From Spirochaetota bacterium (GTDB lineage: Bacteria; Spirochaetota; Spirochaetia; Treponematales; Rectinemataceae): a DNA stretch of 7,659 nucleotides. Below, in pieces: positions 1-6,034 of the stretch. The DNA is taken from the NCBI GenBank assembly GCA_023421875.1, contig JAEZSM010000156.1, positions 1-7,659 of the forward strand, in the 5' to 3' direction. Under the pieces are notes generated by a model. That model was given only the letters and a program-made list of their open reading frames with translations. It had not been told where the DNA came from and searched no databases. Within the stretch, counting starts at the first letter, position 1. The number at the start of each line of letters is the position of its first letter. A program made the position numbers and the translations under genes.

Positions 1-40
1 GCGCGGGCCCCCACACGCCCCCCATCTTTATACCCCGCGC
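1..40 (-). other. G-rich 3' flank of apt with inverted repeat
   Basis: This is the 41-base end of the window beyond the apt stop codon. Positions 1-7 (GCGCGGG) and 34-40 (CCCGCGC) form a perfect 7-bp inverted repeat around a 26-base loop. On the transcribed minus strand the loop is rich in G runs of 4, 6 and 5. There is no U tract in view, so this is not a recognisable intrinsic terminator. It could be the start of a longer structure cut by the window edge, a G-quadruplex-prone 3' UTR, or the leader of the next gene: an ATG lies on the minus strand at 25-23, with GGGG 8 bases upstream. I cannot decide between these. Confidence 0.3.
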
Positions 41-41
41 C

Positions 42-593
42 TCATTCGCCGAAGTATTCTATGAGGGTATCGATCGGAAGATCCCCCAGCGCCTTGTGAT
101 AGTTGAGGAAAGGAAGCCCGATCACCGAAAAGGCGCGCACCGGTTGGGCCTTGCAACGCCTGAGCATCTGTGCTGTCGCGTTGACCGTTCCGCCGGTGGC
201 GATAAGATCGTCGACGATCAGGTATCGCTTTCCGGGGACTATGTCCGCCTCGTGCATTTCCAGTGTAGCCGAACCGTATTCCAGGTCGTAGGACTGGGAG
301 ACAGTCTTACCGGGTAGCTTGCCCTTCTTGCGTACTAGTACCAGGGGCAAAGAGAGCTTATGGCAGAAGGGGGCCGCAAAGATGAAACCCCTCGATTCTA
401 TGGCTGCCACGGCATCTATTGTTTCATCCTTATAGAGCTTGAACATAGAGCGCAGGCAATAGGCGAAAGCGTCGGGATTAGCCAAAACGCTGGTAATGTC
501 GTAGAAAAGTATCCCGGGTACCGGAAAATCCGGCACCTTTCGGATCGCGTCATCGAGATTGAATCCTTCGGCCTCAAGGCTTGTTTCTGGCAT
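42..593 (-). CDS. apt: Adenine phosphoribosyltransferase
   Basis: Cytoplasmic purine-salvage enzyme that joins adenine and PRPP to give AMP and pyrophosphate. The 183-aa protein has the usual length and layout of bacterial APT. It shows ESRGF near residues 66-70, the RKKGKLPG flexible-loop region at 88-95, the YGSATLEMHEADI stretch typical of APT, and the type I phosphoribosyltransferase PRPP motif VDDLIATGGT at 127-136. The reading frame is open further upstream to a TTG at 689, but homology starts just after the ATG at 593. That ATG is preceded by a GGCGGAG ribosome-binding site 7 bases away, so I start there. It lies 73 bp after the stop of the small membrane-protein gene on the same strand and is probably the last visible gene of a five-gene operon. 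Identity is very secure; the start is well supported. Confidence 0.96.
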   Translation of the reverse strand: MPETSLEAEGFNLDDAIRKVPDFPVPGILFYDITSVLANPDAFAYCLRSMFKLYKDETIDAVAAIESRGFIFAAPFCHKLSLPLVLVRKKGKLPGKTVSQSYDLEYGSATLEMHEADIVPGKRYLIVDDLIATGGTVNATAQMLRRCKAQPVRAFSVIGLPFLNYHKALGDLPIDTLIEYFGE

Positions 594-666
594 ACTGCAG
601 CTCCGCCTGAAAAGATGAAATCCAGTGCAATAGTAGAGGGGCGCTAAGGACGTGTCAAGCTTGCGG

Positions 667-1194
667 CTAACGGCTGAGTATATCGGCAAGTCCTATCGCC
701 AGGCTCAAGCCGACGCCTACGCCGAGACGGATAAAAGTCTCCCTCGTATCGATCGAGACAGAACCGACCGATCTGAACGGCCAGGGGGCGTAGCTACTGT
801 CAAAGCCACTGATGGCGTAGCGTACGAGATCGAATGCAAGGTTGGTATAAAAATAGCTGAAGGGAAAGCTGCCTGCGGCTATGGTCAGCCCTCTGCGCAC
901 AGTGCCTTCTTTAGCATCTTTTTTTTCTTCCCCATCGGCGGAATAGCTTAGGGGTATGGGCGAAGAATAGTAGCCAGTGGCGACTGTCTTTGCGCTTTCT
1001 AGCTCGGGCAGCCTTCCTGCAGTCTGGGCTGCTGCCTGCTGCGGCGAGACAAGGACAAAAATAAAGCTCGCTGCCAGGAAGACTATGATCGACCTGGAAA
1101 ATCCCCCGCCGAGCCCCCGCAGGAGCCGCTGCCTGCGCTCAGTATTGAGAATAGACCTAGATTTTCGCCATTCCCTGTCTACAGAAGAATTCAC
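667..1194 (-). CDS. Small exported or membrane protein, unknown function
   Basis: I do not recognise this 175-aa protein. It has a basic N-terminus (many Arg and Lys to residue 34) and a hydrophobic stretch at about 35-50 (IIVFLAASFIFVLV). An AAA site follows near 54-56, fitting a long signal peptide with cleavage after it, or a signal anchor. A short charged Glu/Lys patch at 89-96 separates an aromatic-rich segment (about 110-140) from a Gly/Leu-rich C-terminal helix at about 156-172. It begins with GTG, which overlaps the yggS stop as GTGA (4 bp), and CGGAGA sits about 7 bases upstream, so translation is probably coupled to yggS. An A8 run at 919-926 (T8 on the plus strand) encodes the Lys-Lys and could be prone to slippage. 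The coding call rests on the overlap, the ribosome-binding site and the coherent signal sequence. The product is probably periplasmic or in the envelope. Confidence 0.8.
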   Translation of the reverse strand: MNSSVDREWRKSRSILNTERRQRLLRGLGGGFSRSIIVFLAASFIFVLVSPQQAAAQTAGRLPELESAKTVATGYYSSPIPLSYSADGEEKKDAKEGTVRRGLTIAAGSFPFSYFYTNLAFDLVRYAISGFDSSYAPWPFRSVGSVSIDTRETFIRLGVGVGLSLAIGLADILSR

Positions 1195-1919
1195 TGACGT
1201 TCTCCGAATATGGCAGTACCAACCCGGATCAAGGTCGACCCCTCTTCCACGGCGATTTCGTAATCCCCGCTCATGCCCATGGAAAGCTCTTCGAAGTCGG
1301 GAAGCCGGAAGCGCTGTTGTATAGTTTCAAAAACTCTCCGCAGTCTGCTAAAGGAAGCCCGGACAGCGGCTTCGTCGGCGGTGAAGGGAGCCATGGTCAT
1401 AAGCCCTGCCAAACAAATGCTGATTTTTTCCGTTTGCTCTGAGAGCATCCTGGCGTAGGTCTCCGCGGCATTGAAGAGCTGGGTTTCATCGGGAAAACCA
1501 GATTTGGAATCTTCGGCGGTATGGAGCTCCAGTAAAAGGCGAATCGGCTCGGCCCTGGGTACAGCCCTTGCGGCTATGCTTAAAAAGAGTTCCAGCGAGC
1601 TCACCGACTGGATGCCGTCGAAGATTTTTAGGGCTTTGTTTACCTTGTTGCTCTGAAGATTGCCGATCATGTCGAGCCTAGCCCCCGGCAGCTCGGAGCG
1701 CAGGGCGTTTGAAAACTTCTGCTCCGCTTCCTGCACCCTGTTCTCGCCGAAAAGGCGTATGCCCGCCTCATAGGCCGCCCGAACCGCAGTCTCGGGGTGG
1801 AATTTCGTTACTGCCATTATTTTTACCGACCCGGGTCTTCTTCCCGAGCGACGGATGGCAGCTGCCACCCTTTCCTGCACCGCTGCTATCCGCTCCGCCG
1901 CCGAACCATATTCAGTCAT
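1191..1919 (-). CDS. yggS: YggS/PROSC-family PLP-binding homeostasis protein
   Basis: Cytoplasmic single-domain PLP-binding protein with the alanine-racemase-type fold. The family buffers pyridoxal phosphate and affects amino-acid and keto-acid balance, and has no established catalytic activity. The 242-aa product has the usual family length. It shows the Schiff-base Lys at about residue 39 in MAVTKFHP, GENRVQEA at 58-65, IGNLQSNK near 85-92, LMTMAPF at 173-179, and the closing SMGMSGD...EEGSTLIRVGTAIFG segment that binds the phosphate. The residue before IGNLQSNK that is usually His (WHFIG) is Asp here. The frame is open to a TTG at 1955, which would add 12 residues. I chose the ATG at 1919 because family N-termini align there, although its ribosome-binding site is poor (GAGAG about 14 bases upstream). 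The 50-bp leader is strongly structured. The downstream gene overlaps its stop by 4 bp. Confidence 0.95.
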   Translation of the reverse strand: MTEYGSAAERIAAVQERVAAAIRRSGRRPGSVKIMAVTKFHPETAVRAAYEAGIRLFGENRVQEAEQKFSNALRSELPGARLDMIGNLQSNKVNKALKIFDGIQSVSSLELFLSIAARAVPRAEPIRLLLELHTAEDSKSGFPDETQLFNAAETYARMLSEQTEKISICLAGLMTMAPFTADEAAVRASFSRLRRVFETIQQRFRLPDFEELSMGMSGDYEIAVEEGSTLIRVGTAIFGERQ

Positions 1920-1939
1920 GGTATTGATTCTACTCTCTG

Positions 1940-2002
1940 GCCCGATGACGGGCAATCCGGAAGCTTTCTCTATTCGACGATAAAACGCCAGAGAAAGCTT
2001 CC
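1940..2002 (-). promoter_or_regulatory. Structured intercistronic leader of yggS
   Basis: Two hairpins lie between the M23-like gene and yggS. The first has perfect 13-bp arms at 1990-2002 and 1959-1971 with an 18-base loop, and spans the upstream stop codon at 1972-1970. The second is GCCCG/CGGGC at 1940-1944 and 1949-1953 with a 4-base loop. In addition, TCTCTGGC at 1934-1941 can pair perfectly with GCCAGAGA at 1987-1994, which would break the first hairpin and involve the weak yggS ribosome-binding region. Neither hairpin is followed by a U tract, so termination is unlikely. Translational coupling, RNA processing or stability are better guesses. The inverted repeats are seen directly; the role is inference. 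Confidence 0.45.
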
Positions 2003-2938
2003 AGCGTTGCCGTTAAAGTCGTAGACAGTCAGTTCAAGGCTGTGATTGCCCCGGGCAAGAAAACGGCTGCCCAGAAGAAAGCGCCCATCATTGTCGGCCA
2101 GCTGAAAGGAGGGAGCCTGAAGGCCCAGAAACCCCAGCCCCTGGTCGGTATTTTGGGCAGAGTCGAATTTTCTGTCCGCCACCACCTGGCCGTCGAGCAC
2201 AATCTTGATCCGGAACAAGCCGGAAACCACGCCGCCAGCGTAGGAGGGATCGTAGAGCCTAACCGCCAGCCGGTAGTCGCCCTGGGCTAGCCGCTGCAGC
2301 AGCCTGCGTGCCGGTTCAGCCTTGAGTTCAAAGCCGTCGCGGATCAGGCTCACTTCTTCTATCCGAGGCGCGGCTCGATCGATCATGCTCGTGGCGAACA
2401 GCGCGGGATTGACGAGGAGCCGCGAACGAGTATCAGCGATGCGGAGGTAGTAGGACGCATCGGCGGTTCCACGGGCTGTCCCTATACTCCCTATGGGTTG
2501 ATCGTTTGTAACTTCGTTCTTCATGACCCCATCGGGAAACGAGAGCGAAGGAGAGGAATAGACCGATACGAAGCCGCTGGGATGGGCCAGGGCTATAAGG
2601 TTGTCCCGGGAGCGGGGAAAGCTCGTTTGTAAAAAATCCTGTTGTTGAGAAAAAAGCAAGATCCCCTCACCCGAAGCGGGTACGTCCAGCGTTCTGGACT
2701 GAACCTGGACGCCGCCGCCCAGATATGAGCCTCCCGTCAGATCGAAGCGCTTAGGCACGCCGAAATCGACAATGACCCCGGCGGAGGGAACAAGAATATC
2801 GATCCCTTTTTCCATAGCCGTCGCGCTCTCGGTTTCGGAATCGGCATTTTGGGCTCTCAGCAAGGATGAATCCTGGCCAAAAAAGAGAAAGAGGGCGAAA
2901 AACACCGCCGCCCACAGAGGTCGGGAGGGCTTACTCAT
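1970..2938 (-). CDS. Exported degenerate M23/LytM-like protein with C-terminal beta domain
   Basis: This 322-aa protein has an N-terminal signal sequence (hydrophobic residues about 8-21, possible cleavage near LLRA/Q at 29) and is likely periplasmic. The segment from about 66 to 179 resembles an M23/LytM peptidase fold: a region like the H-x-G-x-D strand at about 73-90, DNLIALAHPSGFVSVYSS at 112-129 (like the family's strand ending in a His and a tyrosine-rich turn), and SYYLRIAD followed by VNP (like the HLHFEV...NP ending). Where M23 enzymes have Zn-binding H-x-x-x-D and H-x-H, the equivalent positions here look like Gly/Gln and Ser/Tyr, so it should not be an active peptidase. Residues about 189-322 look like an Ig-like beta sandwich ending in DFNGNAGS...WRF. 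Start: ATG at 2938 with AGGAGGGG just upstream, overlapping the stop of the propeller gene by 8 bp (ATGAGTAA). The coding call is firm; the LytM assignment is from motif shape and moderately sure. Confidence 0.82.
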   Translation of the reverse strand: MSKPSRPLWAAVFFALFLFFGQDSSLLRAQNADSETESATAMEKGIDILVPSAGVIVDFGVPKRFDLTGGSYLGGGVQVQSRTLDVPASGEGILLFSQQQDFLQTSFPRSRDNLIALAHPSGFVSVYSSPSLSFPDGVMKNEVTNDQPIGSIGTARGTADASYYLRIADTRSRLLVNPALFATSMIDRAAPRIEEVSLIRDGFELKAEPARRLLQRLAQGDYRLAVRLYDPSYAGGVVSGLFRIKIVLDGQVVADRKFDSAQNTDQGLGFLGLQAPSFQLADNDGRFLLGSRFLARGNHSLELTVYDFNGNAGSFLWRFIVE

Positions 2939-3848
2939 TGCCCCTCCTGGTGAACAACAGCTCCTTCTCCACGCCCTTGATGCTGAAGGAGTCTCCAAAG
3001 ACATCGAGCCCGTAACTGCCCGGCGGCAGCGGAAAGTAAGCTTCCAGCGCGCCGCTTTGTATGACGCCGGCATGGCGATCATTGGCAGTGGCCGTGAGCA
3101 GGGCAAAACCTTTTTCGCCTAGGGCTTCTAGTACAACCTCAGTCTCTTCGGTAAAGCGGTCGGAATGTAGCAAAGCGCCTTTCTCCTTGTCTCTGTCAAA
3201 ATAAAAGAGACCATCGGCGGTATGCATTAATATCTCCATCCCATCCCCGGAAAAGGCGGCGCTTTGAGCGCTTCTCAGATCCCCCTGTAATGCTTGCGCG
3301 TAGCCAAGGGAATAAAATCCCGACTTGCGTTCATAGACGAGAACATACTGGGGCAGGATTCCATAGAGCACAGCCACCGACTCTCCCTGTCCCGATATGG
3401 CGAGGGCGTAGACGCAGGGATACGCCGAGTCTATGTCTTCTTGCCGGGGATCGATGATCCTCAGCGTGACGCCATCCTGATCCAGGATGAATACTCTTCC
3501 GTCCAACAGCCCCCAGGCCGAAAGATTATTCGAGACTGCGGCAGTGGTGATGATGCTTCCGAATTCCCGCTCCCAGCGGGGTTTGGAGCCTTCTTTGTCA
3601 AACTCCACTACCCCCTGCTGGTCAGGCCGAATCGAGAAGCTACGTCCGCCTGTGTTGAATTCCGCGCTGTGAGTGTCTACAGCCCGGCTTTCCTGGGATT
3701 CTTGTACAGTTTCTGTAAGTATACTGAGCTCGGGTCGAGGATGGAGTTGCCGTTGAGAAAGAAGAAGCAACACGAGCGAGGCTATCACATAGACTACGCC
3801 CCGGCGAAATCGCCCGCCCCGCCGAGGATCTTTTATGCGCCTTGCCAT
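2931..3848 (-). CDS. Membrane-anchored beta-propeller-like (WD40/PQQ-type) protein
   Basis: This 305-aa protein has a strongly basic N-terminus (residues 1-16), then one hydrophobic segment at about 17-31 (GVVYVIASLVLLLL). That predicts an uncleaved signal anchor with the rest outside the cytoplasmic membrane. From about 60 to the end it consists of short beta-strand repeats of propeller type. Examples are the AAVSNNLSAWGLLDGRVFILD region (103-123), ALAISGQGESVAVLY (148-162) with YVLVYERKSG after it, and AAFSGDGMEILMHTADGLFYFD (197-218). The pattern recalls WD40-like or PQQ-like blades, but there are few clear repeats and no catalytic motif. The ATG at 3848 is the only start before an in-frame TGA about 27 bases upstream; its ribosome-binding site (GGGA, 3 bases away) is weak. 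It is the first gene after the divergent promoter and overlaps the LytM-like gene by 8 bp, suggesting the two products act together in the envelope. No specific function can be assigned. Confidence 0.85.
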   Translation of the reverse strand: MARRIKDPRRGGRFRRGVVYVIASLVLLLLSQRQLHPRPELSILTETVQESQESRAVDTHSAEFNTGGRSFSIRPDQQGVVEFDKEGSKPRWEREFGSIITTAAVSNNLSAWGLLDGRVFILDQDGVTLRIIDPRQEDIDSAYPCVYALAISGQGESVAVLYGILPQYVLVYERKSGFYSLGYAQALQGDLRSAQSAAFSGDGMEILMHTADGLFYFDRDKEKGALLHSDRFTEETEVVLEALGEKGFALLTATANDRHAGVIQSGALEAYFPLPPGSYGLDVFGDSFSIKGVEKELLFTRRGNE

Positions 3849-3856
3849 GTTCCCAT

Positions 3857-3878
3857 CTATGTTGTGACCTTGTCATAG
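3857..3878. promoter_or_regulatory. Possible operator dyad in the divergent promoter
   Basis: CTATG at 3857-3861 and CATAG at 3874-3878 form a 5-bp inverted repeat, with an inner TGAC/GTCA pair (3865-3868 and 3872-3875). The site covers the plus-strand -35 element and the predicted start point of the minus-strand promoter, where a bound regulator could affect both directions. The arms are short and no known regulator motif is recognised. Confidence 0.25.
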
Positions 3879-3889
3879 GATGGTATATA
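3862..3889 (+). promoter_or_regulatory. Predicted sigma70-type promoter for cdd
   Basis: TTGTGA at 3862-3867, a 16-bp spacer and TATATA at 3884-3889. The predicted start near 3896 leaves about a 30-base leader before the cdd ATG at 3926, which has an AAGGAA ribosome-binding site at 3915-3920. The -35 matches the consensus at four of six bases. The -10 is self-complementary and shared with the opposing promoter. Confidence 0.45.
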
Positions 3890-3909
3890 GTAAGGATTGC
3901 CGCTGTCAA
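3882..3909 (-). promoter_or_regulatory. Predicted sigma70-type promoter for the propeller-to-apt operon
   Basis: On the minus strand, a perfect TTGACA (3909-3904) is followed by a 16-bp spacer and TATACC (3887-3882). The predicted start near 3875 gives about 27 bases of leader before the ATG at 3848. This is the best promoter match in the window and probably drives the five minus-strand genes ending with apt. It overlaps the cdd promoter through the TATATA at 3884-3889. Confidence 0.6.
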
Positions 3910-3925
3910 CATAAAAGGAAAGAAT

Positions 3926-4342
3926 ATGAAGGACGAATCGGATTTATTCGAGGCTGCGCTGAAAGTCGCGGAGCATTCCTATTCTCCCTACTCCAAGTTC
4001 AGGGTAGGAGCCGCCATTCTCTGCGAGGACGGAAGCGTGATAACCGGAGCTAATGTGGAGAACCGTTCTTTCGGGCTGACTATCTGTGCCGAGCGGAGCG
4101 CCTTGGTTACAGCCATAAGCGAGGGTAAAAAATCTTTTTCGGCCATCGCCATAGCCACTCCCGACGCTGAATATCCGGTAAGTCCCTGTGGTGCCTGCAG
4201 GCAGGTGTTGAGCGAGTTTTTTCCTCCCGAAGCCCCTGTCAGTTTCGGCAACAGCAAGACTAGCTGCGTTAATACGACAATAGCGGCCCTCTTTCCCTTC
4301 GACGCTCTCCACGAACTGGCCGAAGAAGGGAAAAAGCTATAG
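3926..4342 (+). CDS. cdd: Cytidine deaminase
   Basis: Zinc hydrolase of pyrimidine salvage that converts cytidine and deoxycytidine to uridine and deoxyuridine; cytoplasmic. The 138-aa length is that of the short form, which is typically homotetrameric. The catalytic Cys-Ala-Glu is at 54-56 (TICAERSAL, with Glu56 the proton shuttle and Cys54 a zinc ligand). PCGAC at 87-91 supplies Cys88 and Cys91. The N-terminal SYSPYSKFRVGAA and NVENRSFG substrate-side segments are intact. The frame is open upstream to a TTG at 3842, but family homology begins at the ATG at 3926, which has AAGGAA 5 bases upstream. It is the only plus-strand gene here. It is divergent from the propeller operon, and its TAG overlaps the recN TAG tail to tail. 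No defect is seen. Confidence 0.97.
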   Translation: MKDESDLFEAALKVAEHSYSPYSKFRVGAAILCEDGSVITGANVENRSFGLTICAERSALVTAISEGKKSFSAIAIATPDAEYPVSPCGACRQVLSEFFPPEAPVSFGNSKTSCVNTTIAALFPFDALHELAEEGKKL

Positions 4343-4354
4343 GGCGGCTTTTTT
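4330..4354. terminator. Possible weak bidirectional terminator at the cdd/recN junction
   Basis: A5GC at 4331-4337 pairs with GCT5 at 4347-4353 around a 9-base loop, and a G-U pair (4330/4354) could extend it. The arms give a U6 tract for plus-strand transcripts and a U5 tract for minus-strand transcripts, the usual layout of a bidirectional intrinsic terminator. The stem has only two G-C pairs, so it may work poorly. It lies inside the last codons of both genes, since the two stops overlap and leave no intergenic space. Confidence 0.4.
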
Positions 4355-6034
4355 CAAGAGCTCGGAAGCATGGGCCAAGGAAGTCTTGCCCTCCTTGTCG
4401 CCGGCCAACATCCGCGCGATCTCGCCTTCTCTGTCGGTTCCCTCAAGTTTTACGATCCTCGTAACCGTTCTGCCCGCTTCTTCGATCTTGTCTACTCTAT
4501 AATGAAGGTCAGCCATCACAGCGATGGATGCCAAATGGGTGACGCAGAGAACCTGGCAGTACCGGGCTAAGGTTTTTAAATAGGCTCCAACGGCCACCGC
4601 CACTTCACCGCCGATGCCTGAGTCCACCTCGTCGAAAATCAAGGTCGAAAGATTTCCCTTTGCCGAAAGCACAGTTTTTATAGCGAGGGCGACCCTGGAA
4701 AGCTCGCCTCCCGAGGCAATGGAAGCAAGCGGCTTGGGCGATTCGCCGGAATTCGGAGCGATGAGGATTTCCAGTTCATCCTTGCCGGAAGCTGAAAGGA
4801 CGATCTTACCCGATGCGGATCGCAATGGCTGTAACACCATAGGAAGTCTAGCCCTCGGCATGCCTAATTTTGAAAGAATTGACTCTATCTTGTATGAAAT
4901 TTCAGACGAAACCTGGCTGCGTTTGGCCGATAGCAACTCTGCTTGAGCCAAGGCCAGCTTTTGTCGTGCCGCAATCTCAGCTTCGAGGGCTTTTTTATCC
5001 TCGTCCCAGGACTCGAAAGCCTGTACCGAAGCAGCGGCCTCGGAACCACGGACAATGACATCTTCCAGCCGAGGGCCGTATTTTTTCTTGAGCCGCTTGA
5101 TTTCAGCCAGGCGGCTTTCAATAGCCTCCAGGCGCCGGGGATCAAAGCGCAGCCCTTCTCGGTAGACCGAAATACTAGCCCCTATATCCTCTATGTCGAT
5201 CAGGCTCGTCTGTAAGCGCTGAAGATACTCTTTGAGGTTTTCGTCGATCTCCGCCGCCTGGCCGAGCGCTGCCGCCGCTCGTCTGAGGGCAGCAATGCCT
5301 CCGCCCGAGGTTTCGCTACTTCCCGGGCTCAAACCTTCGGCGGCGCCGTTGACCGCTTCGAAGAGCTTTTCATACTGGGAGAGTCTGCGCTCTTCCGCTT
5401 CCAGTTCTTCGTCCTCGTTCGTTTTAAGCTTTGCCGCCCTGATCTCCGTGGCGGTGAATTCAAGAATATCTTTTTCCCGCTCCCGGCTCTCGGCTTCAGC
5501 GACCTTCTTTCTATATTCCTTGAGCTTGCCTACCCATTCTTCGTAGAGGAGTCTGTATGCTTCCCGCTCGGATTCGAGATCGCCGAATCCATCCAAAAGA
5601 CCCAGATGGCTGTTTTTATTCAAGAGCCCTTGGTGCTCGTGCTGGCCATGGATATCCGCCAGTAGGGAGGAAAACTCAGCCAGGTCGCTGCGGCTGACCG
5701 CCCTGTTCTGTATGTAGGCGTACGCCCTGCCCTGCCGCCGCAAACCTCGGCGTAAAACGACGGTTCCGTCCTCGTCGCTCAAATCCCGTTCTATTAGCCA
5801 CTGTCTGGCCGGAGCAACATCGCTTACATCGACAATACCCGAGACAAGGCATTCGTCGGCGCCCTCTCTAATGATGGAAGCATCGCCACGGCCGCCGAAG
5901 AGAAAGCCTATGGCGCCCACGATGAGCGACTTGCCTGCCCCTGTTTCGCCGGTGAAGATCACCAAACCTGAGGAAAATTCCACCTCAGCCTCATCGATGA
6001 GGGCGAAATCCCGGACAGAAAGCCGTTCAAGCAT
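4337..6034 (-). CDS. recN: DNA repair protein RecN
   Basis: SMC-like ATPase of double-strand-break repair, acting with RecA on DNA ends in the cytoplasm or nucleoid. The 565-aa protein matches the usual RecN length and order. Walker A GETGAGKS is at 29-36, and the RecN-typical DIHGQHEHQG is near 127-136. A long central Glu/Lys/Arg-rich coiled coil covers about 154-385. The ABC signature SGGELSR is near 441-447, Walker B LIFDE at 465-469, followed by DSGIGG, with the switch-His segment VTHLASIA around 500. The frame extends upstream to 6142, but the family starts at MLERLSVRDFALI, so I use the ATG at 6034, with GGGGAT upstream. It overlaps the nadK stop by 8 bp (ATGCTTGA), so coupled translation is likely. 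No promoter or LexA-type box of its own is evident. Its stop overlaps the cdd stop convergently. Confidence 0.97.
   Translation of the reverse strand: MLERLSVRDFALIDEAEVEFSSGLVIFTGETGAGKSLIVGAIGFLFGGRGDASIIREGADECLVSGIVDVSDVAPARQWLIERDLSDEDGTVVLRRGLRRQGRAYAYIQNRAVSRSDLAEFSSLLADIHGQHEHQGLLNKNSHLGLLDGFGDLESEREAYRLLYEEWVGKLKEYRKKVAEAESREREKDILEFTATEIRAAKLKTNEDEELEAEERRLSQYEKLFEAVNGAAEGLSPGSSETSGGGIAALRRAAAALGQAAEIDENLKEYLQRLQTSLIDIEDIGASISVYREGLRFDPRRLEAIESRLAEIKRLKKKYGPRLEDVIVRGSEAAASVQAFESWDEDKKALEAEIAARQKLALAQAELLSAKRSQVSSEISYKIESILSKLGMPRARLPMVLQPLRSASGKIVLSASGKDELEILIAPNSGESPKPLASIASGGELSRVALAIKTVLSAKGNLSTLIFDEVDSGIGGEVAVAVGAYLKTLARYCQVLCVTHLASIAVMADLHYRVDKIEEAGRTVTRIVKLEGTDREGEIARMLAGDKEGKTSLAHASELLKKAAL

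Noticed and set aside
1..25. Start of a further minus-strand gene (ATG at 25)
   Set aside because: Only eight codons are visible, made mostly of G runs, with no way to recognise a product.
2939..3106. N-terminal extension of the LytM-like gene by 56 residues
   Set aside because: It lies wholly within the propeller gene. The ATG at 2938 has a strong AGGAGGGG and a signal peptide right after it.
3473..3489. Hairpin CATCCTG-ATC-CAGGATG in the propeller gene
   Set aside because: It is well inside coding sequence, has no U tract, and arises from an Asp-Gln-Asp codon run. No role is apparent.
3294..3878. Plus-strand open frame of 194 codons opposite the propeller gene
   Set aside because: It is antisense to a gene with a promoter, signal anchor and coupled neighbour. 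The translation shows no coherent domain and covers the divergent promoter.
4192..4203. Perfect palindrome TGCCTGCAGGCA in cdd
   Set aside because: It encodes the invariant Pro-Cys-Gly-Ala-Cys-Arg zinc region, so coding constraint is enough to explain it.
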